Positions 35,308 to 44,033 of a DNA stretch of 64,000 nt are shown here, one piece after another. The DNA is taken from positions 124,001 through 188,000 of the forward strand of contig NZ_JAHVAA010000011.1 of the NCBI RefSeq assembly GCF_019264485.1. Direction: 5' to 3'. This DNA comes from Sediminibacterium sp. (GTDB lineage: Bacteria; Bacteroidota; Bacteroidia; Chitinophagales; Chitinophagaceae). The stretch's first letter is position 1. Each line of letters starts with the position of its first letter. The notes under the pieces are model-generated. The model worked only from the letters and a program-made list of their open reading frames with translations, ran no database searches and had not been told where the DNA came from. A program made the translations under genes and the position numbers.

Positions 35308-35451
35308 ATGAGCTTTATACTAAAAATCCTTTTTACCATAGTCTTCTTTTTTATACTTACACCTGTCGGATTAATTCTCAGACTGTTTGGAGTTGATTAC
35401 CTGGATGTGAAAAAGAAAGCAGGTCGCAATTCTTACTGGGTTAATAAATAA
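35308..35451 (+). CDS. 47-residue membrane microprotein (SxtJ-like)
   Basis: A very short gene in the gap after the carbamoyltransferase. It has one transmembrane helix (ILFTIVFFFILTPVGLILRL), then GVDYLDVKKKAGRNSYWVNK. The LxLRLFGxDxLxxK...SYW pattern matches the end of SxtJ-type proteins found beside SxtI/NodU carbamoyltransferases. The start is 1 nt after the carbamoyltransferase stop and 11 nt remain before the next gene, so the operon spacing supports it. It may anchor the carbamoyltransferase to the membrane; this is inference. Confidence 0.7.
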   Translation: MSFILKILFTIVFFFILTPVGLILRLFGVDYLDVKKKAGRNSYWVNK

Positions 35452-35462
35452 ACAGGCATCTT

Positions 35463-37283
35463 ATGTCAGAACAAGTATATACCCCGGAAGCTGGTAAAAA
35501 TCTGCCTACCCTAATTTTTGAATGCGCCAATGCTCATGGCGGCAGTATTGATATTCTACGATCTACAATAGAAAGGTTTGATTCTATAGAGTATCCCTAC
35601 AAGCATATAAAATTTCAGGCTTTTCATCCGGATACTATCGCGCTTCCCGATTTTAGTGGTTATCCTATTTACCAGGATTTGCTTTTGCAGCATGATCAAT
35701 GGCAGGAGCTGATTGGTATAGCTTCTAAAAGTTTCAATGGTATATGGCTTGATATTTTTGACAAGTATGGTGTAGAAGTATGTGCTAATAATAGTGCCAA
35801 TATTACCGGAATTAAACTTCAGGCATCGGTATTAGAGAACAGAGATATATTTGAAGGACTTAAACAGGGCAACCTGCTTAAGAATAAACTCCTGATGATT
35901 AATATTTCAGGTTATGATATCGCTGCGATAACAGAATTTATAGATATTTTTTTACAGTTGGAGATGGGGGAACTTATTCTTCAGATTGGCCATCAGGCTT
36001 ATCCAACTCAATTGAAAGATACAGGCTTACAGAAAATAAAGATACTGAGAGAATATTTCCCGGACTACCGAATTTGTATTGCTGATCATGCACAAGCAGA
36101 AGATGATTTTTCATGTATTATCCCTTTGCTTGGAATAGCAGCGGGTGCCTCACTTGTAGAAAAACATATTTGTCTGGAACGCAAAAAATCAAAGTATGAT
36201 TTTTATTCGGCCATTGAACCTTCTGAAATGGAATTATTGGTAAATCGTGTGAAATCCACATCAGATATATTGAACGGTCCATTTGTTTCAGAATCTGAAA
36301 GCGAATACCTCAAAAAAAGCATACAAGTACCCATCTCAGAGAAAGTTTTGCCTGAAGGCAGTTTGGTAGCGGGCAGCGATCTTATATTCCGGAGAACTTC
36401 TCAGGAAGGTCTGACATACGCAGCTATATCAGAACTGCAACAAAAAGGATACATTCTCAAAGAAAAAATAGAAGAAGCAAAAACTATTCAGGAAAGCCAT
36501 TTTAAAATGGCAAGAATAGGTGTAATAGTAGCTTGTAGGATGAAGTCTAGCCGGCTCAAAGCAAAGGCATTTGAATCTATTGATGGGATATCTTCCATTG
36601 AAAGATGTCTGATGAATTGTCTAGATATGAAACAGGCTTCCGTAGTTGTACTTGCTACTTCCACTGTAGACGAAGATGCGATACTTGAAGAGAAGACACT
36701 GGGAGGAAAAGTTGAATTCTGGAAAGGAGACCCTGATGATGTTATCCAGAGATACCTCGGAGCGTGTGAAAAATATAATTTAGATATAGTTGTACGAGTT
36801 ACCGGTGATTGCCCTGTAATATCAACAGATATTATGAGTCATTTACTTCAACATCATTTCAAAACAGGTGCAGACTATACCGCAGCTAAAAAATCAGCTG
36901 TGGGAACAGCCTGTGAAATATACAATGTAGAAGTCTTAAAACGTATACTGAAATATGTTGGGAAAGCACAATATTCTGAATATATGACATGGTATATGCA
37001 GAACAATCAGGAGATTTTCAAAGTTGAAATCATTGATCTTCCTGAAAACTTGGTACGTGATTATAGACTGACGCTTGACTATCCCGAAGATCTGGAACTA
37101 TTCAATGAATTATTCAAGGAGTTACGCGTGCGATCACTTGCACCAACTATTGAAAATATTTTCAGTGTTTTGGATAACAATCCGGAGATAAGCAAACTGA
37201 ATTCACATCTTACATTATTGTACAAAACTGATCAGGCACTGATAGATAAACTAAACCGAGAAACAAAAATAAGCATTGCATAA
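35463..37283 (+). CDS. Fusion: NeuB-like nonulosonate synthase + SpsF-like cytidylyltransferase
   Basis: A 606-residue two-enzyme fusion. The N-terminal part (about 1-345) is a divergent NeuB-type TIM barrel with FECANAHGG, HIKFQAF, GHQAYPTQL, ADHA and VEKHI, each aligning with a conserved NeuB motif, followed by a SAF-like tail (VPISEKVLPEGSLVAGSDL). From Met349 on it is an SpsF-type nucleotidyltransferase: IGVIVACRMKSSRLKAKAF (nucleotide loop), VVRVTGDCPVIS (metal-binding Asp) and RLTLDYPEDLEL. Together these would condense PEP with a hexose derivative and activate the product with CTP. A separate canonical PseI is present at 42926, so this may serve a second nonulosonate, or only its SpsF half may act as PseF. 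Confidence 0.82.
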   Translation: MSEQVYTPEAGKNLPTLIFECANAHGGSIDILRSTIERFDSIEYPYKHIKFQAFHPDTIALPDFSGYPIYQDLLLQHDQWQELIGIASKSFNGIWLDIFDKYGVEVCANNSANITGIKLQASVLENRDIFEGLKQGNLLKNKLLMINISGYDIAAITEFIDIFLQLEMGELILQIGHQAYPTQLKDTGLQKIKILREYFPDYRICIADHAQAEDDFSCIIPLLGIAAGASLVEKHICLERKKSKYDFYSAIEPSEMELLVNRVKSTSDILNGPFVSESESEYLKKSIQVPISEKVLPEGSLVAGSDLIFRRTSQEGLTYAAISELQQKGYILKEKIEEAKTIQESHFKMARIGVIVACRMKSSRLKAKAFESIDGISSIERCLMNCLDMKQASVVVLATSTVDEDAILEEKTLGGKVEFWKGDPDDVIQRYLGACEKYNLDIVVRVTGDCPVISTDIMSHLLQHHFKTGADYTAAKKSAVGTACEIYNVEVLKRILKYVGKAQYSEYMTWYMQNNQEIFKVEIIDLPENLVRDYRLTLDYPEDLELFNELFKELRVRSLAPTIENIFSVLDNNPEISKLNSHLTLLYKTDQALIDKLNRETKISIA

Positions 37284-37343
37284 TAAGCTCACTCTATGTA
37301 TCGAATCATTTCTGTAATAGTTTTTTGATTTTTTTTACTGTTA

Positions 37344-38324
37344 ATGTATAATATTTTTATCCTTACAGAAGGTGGCGGTAATACTGGCATGGGGCATATT
37401 TCAAGATGCTTGTCAGTTTATCAGGCATTTGAAAAAAGAGGATATCGCCCGCAACTGATCATTAACGGTACAACAGAAGTTTCTCGGGTTTTAAATGGTA
37501 TACGTTACCATTTATTCGATTGGATTAATGAAGAGGAGAAAATGAAGGTGCTGATTAGAAATGCGGATGTTGTTCTTATAGATTCTTACAAATGCCCTCA
37601 GGTCTTATATCAGCAAATCGCCTACTTATGTAGGAAGGCTGTATTTATTGACGATAATATACGCTTAGAATACCCTTCCGGAATTGTAGTCAATGGAGTA
37701 ATGGGTGCGGAGAAACTAAACTATCCGATTCGTACTGATATTGACTATCTTCTAGGGGCGCAATATGCTTTTCTCAGATCAGCATTCTGGGATATTCCGT
37801 CGCGGAATATTAACAGTGAAGTAAAGTCGGCAATGATCAGTTGTGGCGGAAATGATGTTGGACTTTCAAGCCGGATTACAAAAATAGTGAAGGAGCAGTT
37901 CCCTGCATTGAAAATATCAGTAGTTGTAAAAGACATTCTTCAAAGTGAGATTGATTATATTCAGGAGCATGCCAATGTATTTGCAGGTCTTGGAGCGGAT
38001 GATATGAAAAAACTAATGAACGAATCAGACATCGCCATCACAGCAGCCGGACAGACTACTTATGAGTTATGTAGAATGGGAACTCCGTTTGTTGCATTGC
38101 TTACTGCCGATAATCAGGCATATAGTATTGCCAACTTCTTTAAAAATGGTCTTGTACAGGAAGCAATAAAACCCGATGACGAAAAGTTTGAAGAGTTGTT
38201 AATCAGCCAGGTAAAACATCTTATAGATCCTGATGTCCGTAAAAAAATAGCCCAAAAAATGCAAATATGTATTGATGGCTCTGGTTCAGTTAAGCTGGCA
38301 GATTACATATTACACCATATCTAA
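37344..38324 (+). CDS. pseG: UDP-2,4-diacetamido-2,4,6-trideoxy-L-altropyranose hydrolase, PseG
   Basis: A 326-residue GT-B-fold nucleotide-sugar hydrolase that releases UDP from the doubly acylated sugar. The N-terminal GGNTGMGHISRCL carries the catalytic His18. VLIDSYKC, FIDDN, MISCGGNDVGL and the C-terminal UDP-binding DIAITAAGQTTYELCRMGTPFV are typical of PseG. Length normal. It directly follows the NeuB-SpsF fusion and precedes the acyl-carrier cassette, so its substrate may carry an unusual acyl group. Confidence 0.9.
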   Translation: MYNIFILTEGGGNTGMGHISRCLSVYQAFEKRGYRPQLIINGTTEVSRVLNGIRYHLFDWINEEEKMKVLIRNADVVLIDSYKCPQVLYQQIAYLCRKAVFIDDNIRLEYPSGIVVNGVMGAEKLNYPIRTDIDYLLGAQYAFLRSAFWDIPSRNINSEVKSAMISCGGNDVGLSSRITKIVKEQFPALKISVVVKDILQSEIDYIQEHANVFAGLGADDMKKLMNESDIAITAAGQTTYELCRMGTPFVALLTADNQAYSIANFFKNGLVQEAIKPDDEKFEELLISQVKHLIDPDVRKKIAQKMQICIDGSGSVKLADYILHHI

Positions 38325-38351
38325 TTATTCTAATCTTCAAAAAAAATAAAT

Positions 38352-38651
38352 ATGACAAAAGTTGAAATTGAACAGGCAGTTATCAATCTGTTTAAACAAG
38401 TAATTACCAACAGCGGTAAATCCTATGATGGAACTGTTGACAACAATACACCCATCATGGGAGCTGAAAGTCCGTTCGATTCTATCGACTTGGTTACATT
38501 TATCGTGGCACTTGAACAGATGATTGAAGATGACTGGTCATTTTCAGTAACACTAGCCGATGACAGGGCTATGAGCCAAACGATAAGTCCATTCAAAACA
38601 ATCGGAACTATCAGTGACTATATTGAAGTATTGATCAAGGAACAGCAGTAA
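38352..38651 (+). CDS. Acyl carrier protein
   Basis: A 99-residue acidic ACP. The phosphopantetheine attachment serine is Ser44 in PFDSIDLVTF. It is slightly longer than housekeeping AcpP, and the motif differs from the usual DSL form. It would hold acyl chains as thioesters for the ketosynthase, reductase and ligase encoded immediately downstream. A dedicated ACP inside a nonulosonate locus points to synthesis of a custom acyl substituent. Confidence 0.88.
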   Translation: MTKVEIEQAVINLFKQVITNSGKSYDGTVDNNTPIMGAESPFDSIDLVTFIVALEQMIEDDWSFSVTLADDRAMSQTISPFKTIGTISDYIEVLIKEQQ

Positions 38652-38660
38652 AATTCAGTT

Positions 38661-39353
38661 ATGGTTATTGTAATTACCGGCACCAGAAAAGGTATTGGAA
38701 AGGAACTCGCTGAATATTTCTGCAATGCAGGGCATATTGTAATAGGCTGTAGCAGGGGAGAAAAAAGTATTGAAAATGTGAATTACGAGCACCACTCATT
38801 CGATATCACAGATGAAAAGTCTGTTAAACTTTTTTTCAGCCAGCTTAGGAAAAACCGTGGGGGACTTGATGTACTTATTAATAATGCTGCAGTTAATAAT
38901 GCATTGGCGCCGGTTGCACTCGTTTCTTATAATGCCGCTGCCTCAACAATGAACACCAATTTTATGGGATCATTCCTGATGGCCAGAGAAGCAATTAAAC
39001 TGATGATGAAGAACAGTTTTGGACGTGTCATCAACATGGGAAGTATGGCAGTTAAGTATGAAGAAAAGGGGGAAGCTATTTATACAGCTTCAAAAGCGGC
39101 AGTATTGGCTATGACAAAAATACTTGCGAAGGAAGTGTATCAGTATGGTATTACTTGTAATGCAGTATCGCCTTCTGCAATCAAAACAGATCTTATGGAT
39201 AATATCGATCCTGATGCATTAAATGTTGTCCTCAAAAGGAATGCAATTCCGGAAATGGGAACAACAAAAGAATTAATTGATACTATTAACTGGTTGATCA
39301 GTCCTCAGGCGAATAAAATAACAGCACAGAATATTTATCTAGGCGGAGTGTAA
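38661..39353 (+). CDS. SDR reductase (FabG-like 3-oxoacyl reductase)
   Basis: A 230-residue short-chain dehydrogenase. The cofactor loop TGTRKGIG is at 6-13, followed by NNAAVNN at 74-80, Ser128 in NMGSMA, and Tyr141-x3-Lys145 in YTASK, giving a complete catalytic set. It probably reduces a 3-ketoacyl-ACP to 3-hydroxyacyl-ACP, judging from its neighbours; a sugar-keto substrate is the alternative. Its TAA overlaps the next ATG (TAATG). Confidence 0.85.
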   Translation: MVIVITGTRKGIGKELAEYFCNAGHIVIGCSRGEKSIENVNYEHHSFDITDEKSVKLFFSQLRKNRGGLDVLINNAAVNNALAPVALVSYNAAASTMNTNFMGSFLMAREAIKLMMKNSFGRVINMGSMAVKYEEKGEAIYTASKAAVLAMTKILAKEVYQYGITCNAVSPSAIKTDLMDNIDPDALNVVLKRNAIPEMGTTKELIDTINWLISPQANKITAQNIYLGGV

Positions 39354-39991
39354 TGAATCAAATAACCATCCAACGTATCATAAACGGAAAATGGGCTGAA
39401 AATTGTTATATAATTTCAAGCCATAGTAAAGCACTGGTAATTGATCCTGGTGGAAATTTCGACGTGATGTGTACCTATCTGGAAAGTAATAGTCTTACTT
39501 TGTCTGCTATTATCAATACACATGGCCATTTCGATCATATTGTATCCGTTGCAGATCTGGTGAAGAAGTACCAATGTCCTTTTTATCTCCATTCAAGGGA
39601 TGAAAGGTTGTTAAAGTCTGCAAATCTTTATATGAGTTTGTTCGAAGGAGAGGAGAAAATCGGGATACCTGTTGTTAATTTTTATTTTGATAAGATACCC
39701 TCTACACTCTTAATTGATGGCTTTGAAATAAATGTATTATTTACTCCAGGACATACGGAGGGGAGTGTATGTTTTTTAATCGGCAATCATCTTTTTACTG
39801 GAGATACACTTTTGAAAAATACAATCGGAAGGATTGATCTGCCAGGTGCAAACAAGGAAAAATTAGCCGGATCACTACTAATGCTTTCCAAATTGAACGG
39901 AGATTTTACTGTATATCCCGGTCACGGAGATGAAACTACTTTGGCTGCAGAACTTTCTTTTAACAAACGTTTTATTGAACTCATTGCATGA
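39353..39991 (+). CDS. MBL-fold metallo-hydrolase (glyoxalase II-like)
   Basis: A 212-residue metallo-beta-lactamase-fold protein with the full metal motif THGHFDH (56-62), a third His in FTPGHTEGS, an Asp in LFTGDTL, and a final His in YPGHGDET. In this cassette it could be a thioesterase releasing the acyl group from ACP, or an editing hydrolase. The thioesterase role is inferred from context, not from sequence. It overlaps both neighbours (TAATG upstream, ATGA downstream), so it is tightly coupled to SDR and ketosynthase. Confidence 0.83.
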   Translation: MNQITIQRIINGKWAENCYIISSHSKALVIDPGGNFDVMCTYLESNSLTLSAIINTHGHFDHIVSVADLVKKYQCPFYLHSRDERLLKSANLYMSLFEGEEKIGIPVVNFYFDKIPSTLLIDGFEINVLFTPGHTEGSVCFLIGNHLFTGDTLLKNTIGRIDLPGANKEKLAGSLLMLSKLNGDFTVYPGHGDETTLAAELSFNKRFIELIA

Positions 39992-40992
39992 ACGCTGTAA
40001 TTAAACAAATCGAGTATTACTTACCGGAAAAGATTGTTTCTAATGATGATCTTCGGAATGAATTTCCGGCATGGGATGTTGATAAAATACAAACTAAATC
40101 GGGAGTTGCAAGCAGACATATTGCAGCTGCTGATGAAACAGCGCTTGATCTTTCCATAAAAGCATGCGAAAAATTATTTAGTACTTACGATAAAAATCAA
40201 ATCGACGGGATAATTTATTGTACACAGAGCCCTGATTACATAATGCCCTCTAATTCTTTCCTGCTTCAGAAACATTTTTCGCTGAACGAGAATTTGTTTT
40301 GTTATGACTTTAATCATGCATGCACAGGATATATTTATGGATTGATGATGGCAAATTCGTATATCAAATCGGGTCTTGCAAAGAAAATACTACTAGTTAC
40401 AGCAGATACGTACTCCAAATATATCAATCCGGCAGATAGATCTACAAGGGTGCTTTTTGGAGATGCTGCAGCTGTTTCAGTGATTGAAGCCACGGATAAG
40501 ACTGAAGGAATCATTGATCTTCAAGTAGCTACTTTTGGGAATGGGTTTGATAAATTTATTATTCCGGCGGGAGGTGCACGTCTTCCACAATCACCTGAAA
40601 CAGCTATAACACTTACCGATTTTCTAGGCAATGTAAGGACGAAGAATAATATAAAAATGGATGGGATGGCTGTATGGTCTTTTATTAATTCAAAAGTTCC
40701 AGACCAGATAAATAATTTGCTTGAAAGAAATCACCTTACGGTATCAGACATAGACCTGATCGTTTTTCATCAGGCAAGTTTAATGACCCTTGATTCACTC
40801 ATTAAAATACTTAATCTCGATCAAGATAAGGTGTTCATCAATATACGTGAACTTGGTAACACCGTTTCTGCCTCTATTCCTATTGCACTCAAAGATGCAA
40901 TTGATACAGAGAGAATCAAAAAAAATCAGCGACTACTACTTTCGGGGTTTGGAGTAGGATTAGCTTATGGAACAATACTAATTAATACATAA
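39988..40992 (+). CDS. 3-oxoacyl-ACP synthase III-like ketosynthase
   Basis: A 334-residue FabH-type enzyme with an intact triad: Cys112 in FNHACTGYIYG, His261 in VFHQAS and Asn291 in LGNTVSASIP. It condenses an acyl-CoA starter with malonyl-ACP to give a 3-ketoacyl-ACP. Combined with the neighbouring ACP and SDR and no dehydratase, the expected product is a short 3-hydroxyacyl-ACP such as 3-hydroxybutyryl. The chain length cannot be read from the sequence. It is not in a fatty-acid operon, so it is a specialised copy. Confidence 0.9.
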   Translation: MNAVIKQIEYYLPEKIVSNDDLRNEFPAWDVDKIQTKSGVASRHIAAADETALDLSIKACEKLFSTYDKNQIDGIIYCTQSPDYIMPSNSFLLQKHFSLNENLFCYDFNHACTGYIYGLMMANSYIKSGLAKKILLVTADTYSKYINPADRSTRVLFGDAAAVSVIEATDKTEGIIDLQVATFGNGFDKFIIPAGGARLPQSPETAITLTDFLGNVRTKNNIKMDGMAVWSFINSKVPDQINNLLERNHLTVSDIDLIVFHQASLMTLDSLIKILNLDQDKVFINIRELGNTVSASIPIALKDAIDTERIKKNQRLLLSGFGVGLAYGTILINT

Positions 40993-40997
40993 ATATT

Positions 40998-42347
40998 ATG
41001 GATAATCAGAATCCGATTGGTTTTTTAGAAAAGGTATTTATAGAAGAAGCTTCAAAGGAAGCAATTATCTGGAATGACCAAAAGTTTACTTATCAATGGT
41101 TAAATGAGCGTGTTCAGTTTTTTAAAGCATTACTCATTGAAAAAAACCTTCCAAAGACTTCAGTTGTAGTTCTCAAAGGAGATTTTACCCCGGAATCGAT
41201 AGCACTTATGCTTGCATTGATTTCTCATAAGTGTATCATTGTTCCTTTGACAAAGTCAGTAAAAAATGAAGAGAAACTATTAACCATTGCTGGTGTTGAG
41301 TATGTCTTTACTATCGATGAAAATGACTCACATAGTTTAAAAACAATTGGAACCTGCGAAAAAAATGATTTGTACAGGGAAATTGAAAATAGAGATCATC
41401 CAGGTTTGGTATTGTTTTCTTCGGGAACATCTGGTGAACCCAAATGTGCAGTTCATGATTTCTCTAAATTATTGGCTAAGTTTCATGAAAAAAGAAAAGC
41501 ACTTAGAACACTTAATTTCCTGATGTTTGATCACTGGGGCGGGCTGAATACCATGTTTCATATTTTGTCTAACGGCGGAGTTGTTATTTCAACTCATGTT
41601 CGTACACCCGAAAATATTTGCAGGCTGATTGAAAAGAACAAGATCGAACTTCTTCCGGCTTCGCCTACTTTTCTTAACCTCCTCCTTCTTAGTGAAATAT
41701 ATGCCAAATTTGATCTTAGCAGTTTAACAATGATATCCTATGGCACTGAGCCAATGCTTCCTTCCACACTGCAAAAACTGAAAAATCTATTTCCCAATGT
41801 TAGACTTTTACAAACATATGGTCTTATAGAATTGGGTGTCCTTAAGTCAAAGTCTAAAAGCGATGATTCGCTGTGGGTTAAACTCGGTGGGGATGGATAC
41901 CAATTACGTGTAGTAGATGGGTTATTGGAAATCAAAGCCGAATCAGCCATGCTGGGCTACTTAAACGCTGACAGCCCCTTCACAGAAGATGGGTGGTTCA
42001 AAACCGGAGATTCAGTACTAGTTGAAGGGGAGTATTTTAAAATACTTGGACGAAAATCTGAGTTGATCAATGTAGGCGGTGAAAAAGTATACCCAACCGA
42101 GATAGAAAATGTTATCAATGAAATGGATAATGTGGCAGAAGTGATGGTTTATGGTGAAAGAAATCCAATTACCGGCAAAATTATTGTGGCCAAAGTGAGG
42201 TTGTCGGCAGAAGAAGATAAGAAGCAGTTTATTGCTCGGCTCAAAGAGCATTGTAAGGCACGTCTGGAAAGTTTTAAAGTTCCTGTAAAAGTATTGGTTG
42301 ATAACGAAATACAGTATGGCGACAGGCTTAAAAAAACACGCGTATGA
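40998..42347 (+). CDS. AMP-dependent acyl-CoA/ACP ligase
   Basis: A 449-residue ANL-family adenylating enzyme, slightly short. It has the P-loop SSGTSGEPK (141-149), YGTEPM and LQTYGLIELG in the core, WFKTGDSV as the hinge-side Asp, GRKSELINVGGEKVYPTEIE, and the C-terminal catalytic Lys in DRLKKTRV. It would activate a free acid to an acyl-AMP and load it on CoA or the dedicated ACP, perhaps making the donor for the next gene. The stop overlaps the PseH start (ATGA). Confidence 0.88.
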   Translation: MDNQNPIGFLEKVFIEEASKEAIIWNDQKFTYQWLNERVQFFKALLIEKNLPKTSVVVLKGDFTPESIALMLALISHKCIIVPLTKSVKNEEKLLTIAGVEYVFTIDENDSHSLKTIGTCEKNDLYREIENRDHPGLVLFSSGTSGEPKCAVHDFSKLLAKFHEKRKALRTLNFLMFDHWGGLNTMFHILSNGGVVISTHVRTPENICRLIEKNKIELLPASPTFLNLLLLSEIYAKFDLSSLTMISYGTEPMLPSTLQKLKNLFPNVRLLQTYGLIELGVLKSKSKSDDSLWVKLGGDGYQLRVVDGLLEIKAESAMLGYLNADSPFTEDGWFKTGDSVLVEGEYFKILGRKSELINVGGEKVYPTEIENVINEMDNVAEVMVYGERNPITGKIIVAKVRLSAEEDKKQFIARLKEHCKARLESFKVPVKVLVDNEIQYGDRLKKTRV

Positions 42348-42904
42348 TAACAGGTGTATCTGTTGATCTGAAAGAGATGGATGAAACTGATATTGAACAG
42401 GTTCGGCAATGGCGGAATTCCAGAGAGGTATCAGCACATATGCTTTCACAGCAAATCATATCGCAGGAACAGCAGGTTAAATGGTTTGAAACAGTAAGAA
42501 ACAATGCTACGCAATGCTATTTTGTAATAATGGCAAAGAACGGAAATAAGCTTGGAGTGGTAAATTTCAGTAAGATAGAACATGTAACCGGAACTGCTGA
42601 GCCCGGTCTGTATATTGGAGAAGCCAGCGAACGGAACTCACTGTATGGCATGGAAGCTTACTATCTCTTACTCAAATACGGATTTGAAGAATTGAATCTT
42701 CAGAAGGTTTATGGTACAGCACTGGTATCAAATCCTACAGCTATGAAAATGAATAAATCTTTTGGATACGCAGTCGATGAAATTGTGAAAGATGGAATTA
42801 TGGTAGACGGTGTACCCGGTGATTTAGTCAAATTGCATTTGCTGAGAAAAGATTTTTATGCAAGTCCAATGGTCAAATTTTTTCAACGCTCACAACATAA
42901 ATGA
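42344..42904 (+). CDS. pseH: GNAT N-acyltransferase, PseH-like
   Basis: A 186-residue GNAT protein. QWRNSREVSAHMLSQ at the N-terminus is the PseH/RimJ-type substrate region; the acyl-CoA-binding core includes GLYIGEASERNS and MEAYYLLLKYGFEELNLQKVYG. PseH acylates the 4-amino group of the PseC product. Coupled by ATGA to the acyl ligase, it may use the acyl donor made by the preceding cassette instead of acetyl-CoA. The donor preference is inference. Confidence 0.88.
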   Translation: MITGVSVDLKEMDETDIEQVRQWRNSREVSAHMLSQQIISQEQQVKWFETVRNNATQCYFVIMAKNGNKLGVVNFSKIEHVTGTAEPGLYIGEASERNSLYGMEAYYLLLKYGFEELNLQKVYGTALVSNPTAMKMNKSFGYAVDEIVKDGIMVDGVPGDLVKLHLLRKDFYASPMVKFFQRSQHK

Positions 42905-42925
42905 GCCAGTGATACAATCTATATC

Positions 42926-43975
42926 ATGAAAACTATTAAAATAGGTGATTTTCTGGTCAGTGAAACCGGCCCCGTTTTTATTATTGCTGAACTATCTGCG
43001 AATCATAATGGTAGCATCGAAAATGCAATTGATACCATACGTGCGGCCAGACGTGCCGGTGCCAATGCCATCAAGCTGCAAACATATACAGCAGATACTT
43101 TAACACTTGATGCAAAAACAGATGATTTCATGATCAAGCAGGGTACCATATGGGACGGGCAGTACCTTCACGATCTGTACCAGGAAGCCTACACACCTTG
43201 GGAATGGCATGCACAGCTCTTTAAAGTTGCAGCTGAAGAAGGGCTCATATGTTTTTCATCACCTTTCGATAAAACAGCAGTTGATTTCCTAGAACAACTG
43301 AATGTGCCAGCGTATAAAGTGGCATCTCTTGAGATCACCGACATACCTCTTATAGAATATATCGCTTCAAAAGGTAAACCAGTCATTATTTCTACGGGAA
43401 TAGCAGATGAGAATGATATTAACCTTGCTATTGAAGCGTGTAAAAAACAAGGAAATGACCAAGTTGTTTTACTGAAATGTACAACAAGCTACCCTGCACC
43501 CATGGCAGAAGCCAATCTTATTATGGTAAAAGATATGAAAGATCGGTTTGGCTTAATCAGTGGGTTATCAGATCATACGTTGGGTATCACAGCACCAGTA
43601 GTAGCTACAGTATTCGGTGCCAGAGTAATCGAAAAACATTTTATTACAGATCGCTCTATCGGTGGGCCGGATGCATCTTTTTCTCTTAATGAAAAAGAAT
43701 TCACTGATATGGTAAATGCTGTACGTGAAGCAGAAGTGGCAATCGGAGAAATAAACTACTCACTTACTGCTAAACAGGTTAAAGGTAGAGAATTCAGCCG
43801 GTCTCTTTATGTATCAGAAGATGCGCAGGAAGGCGACGTAATATCTGAAAAAAATATACGATCGGTTCGACCTGGTTTTGGCATGCATCCAAAGTTCTTT
43901 GCAGAAGTGATTGGCAGGAAGTTTTCAAAAAAAGTTAGCAAAGGGCAAAGGTTAACGGACGATCTTATTCAGTAA
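42926..43975 (+). CDS. pseI: Pseudaminic acid synthase
   Basis: A 349-residue NeuB-family enzyme. It condenses PEP with 2,4-diacetamido-2,4,6-trideoxy-L-altrose to form pseudaminic acid. Conserved motifs are ELSANHNGSIENA, AIKLQTYT, CFSSPFDKTAVDFL, CTTSYPAPMAEANL, SDHTLG and EKHFITDRSIGGPDASFS. A C-terminal SAF domain (RSLYVSEDAQEGDVISEKN) completes the active site. This is a canonical member, unlike the divergent NeuB half at 35463. It closes the pse segment before the flippase. Confidence 0.94.
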   Translation: MKTIKIGDFLVSETGPVFIIAELSANHNGSIENAIDTIRAARRAGANAIKLQTYTADTLTLDAKTDDFMIKQGTIWDGQYLHDLYQEAYTPWEWHAQLFKVAAEEGLICFSSPFDKTAVDFLEQLNVPAYKVASLEITDIPLIEYIASKGKPVIISTGIADENDINLAIEACKKQGNDQVVLLKCTTSYPAPMAEANLIMVKDMKDRFGLISGLSDHTLGITAPVVATVFGARVIEKHFITDRSIGGPDASFSLNEKEFTDMVNAVREAEVAIGEINYSLTAKQVKGREFSRSLYVSEDAQEGDVISEKNIRSVRPGFGMHPKFFAEVIGRKFSKKVSKGQRLTDDLIQ

Positions 43976-44033
43976 TGCAGGTATGAGCTCAGATTACCTT
44001 TTAACCGAACCCATATTAGCTGGATACTGTTAG

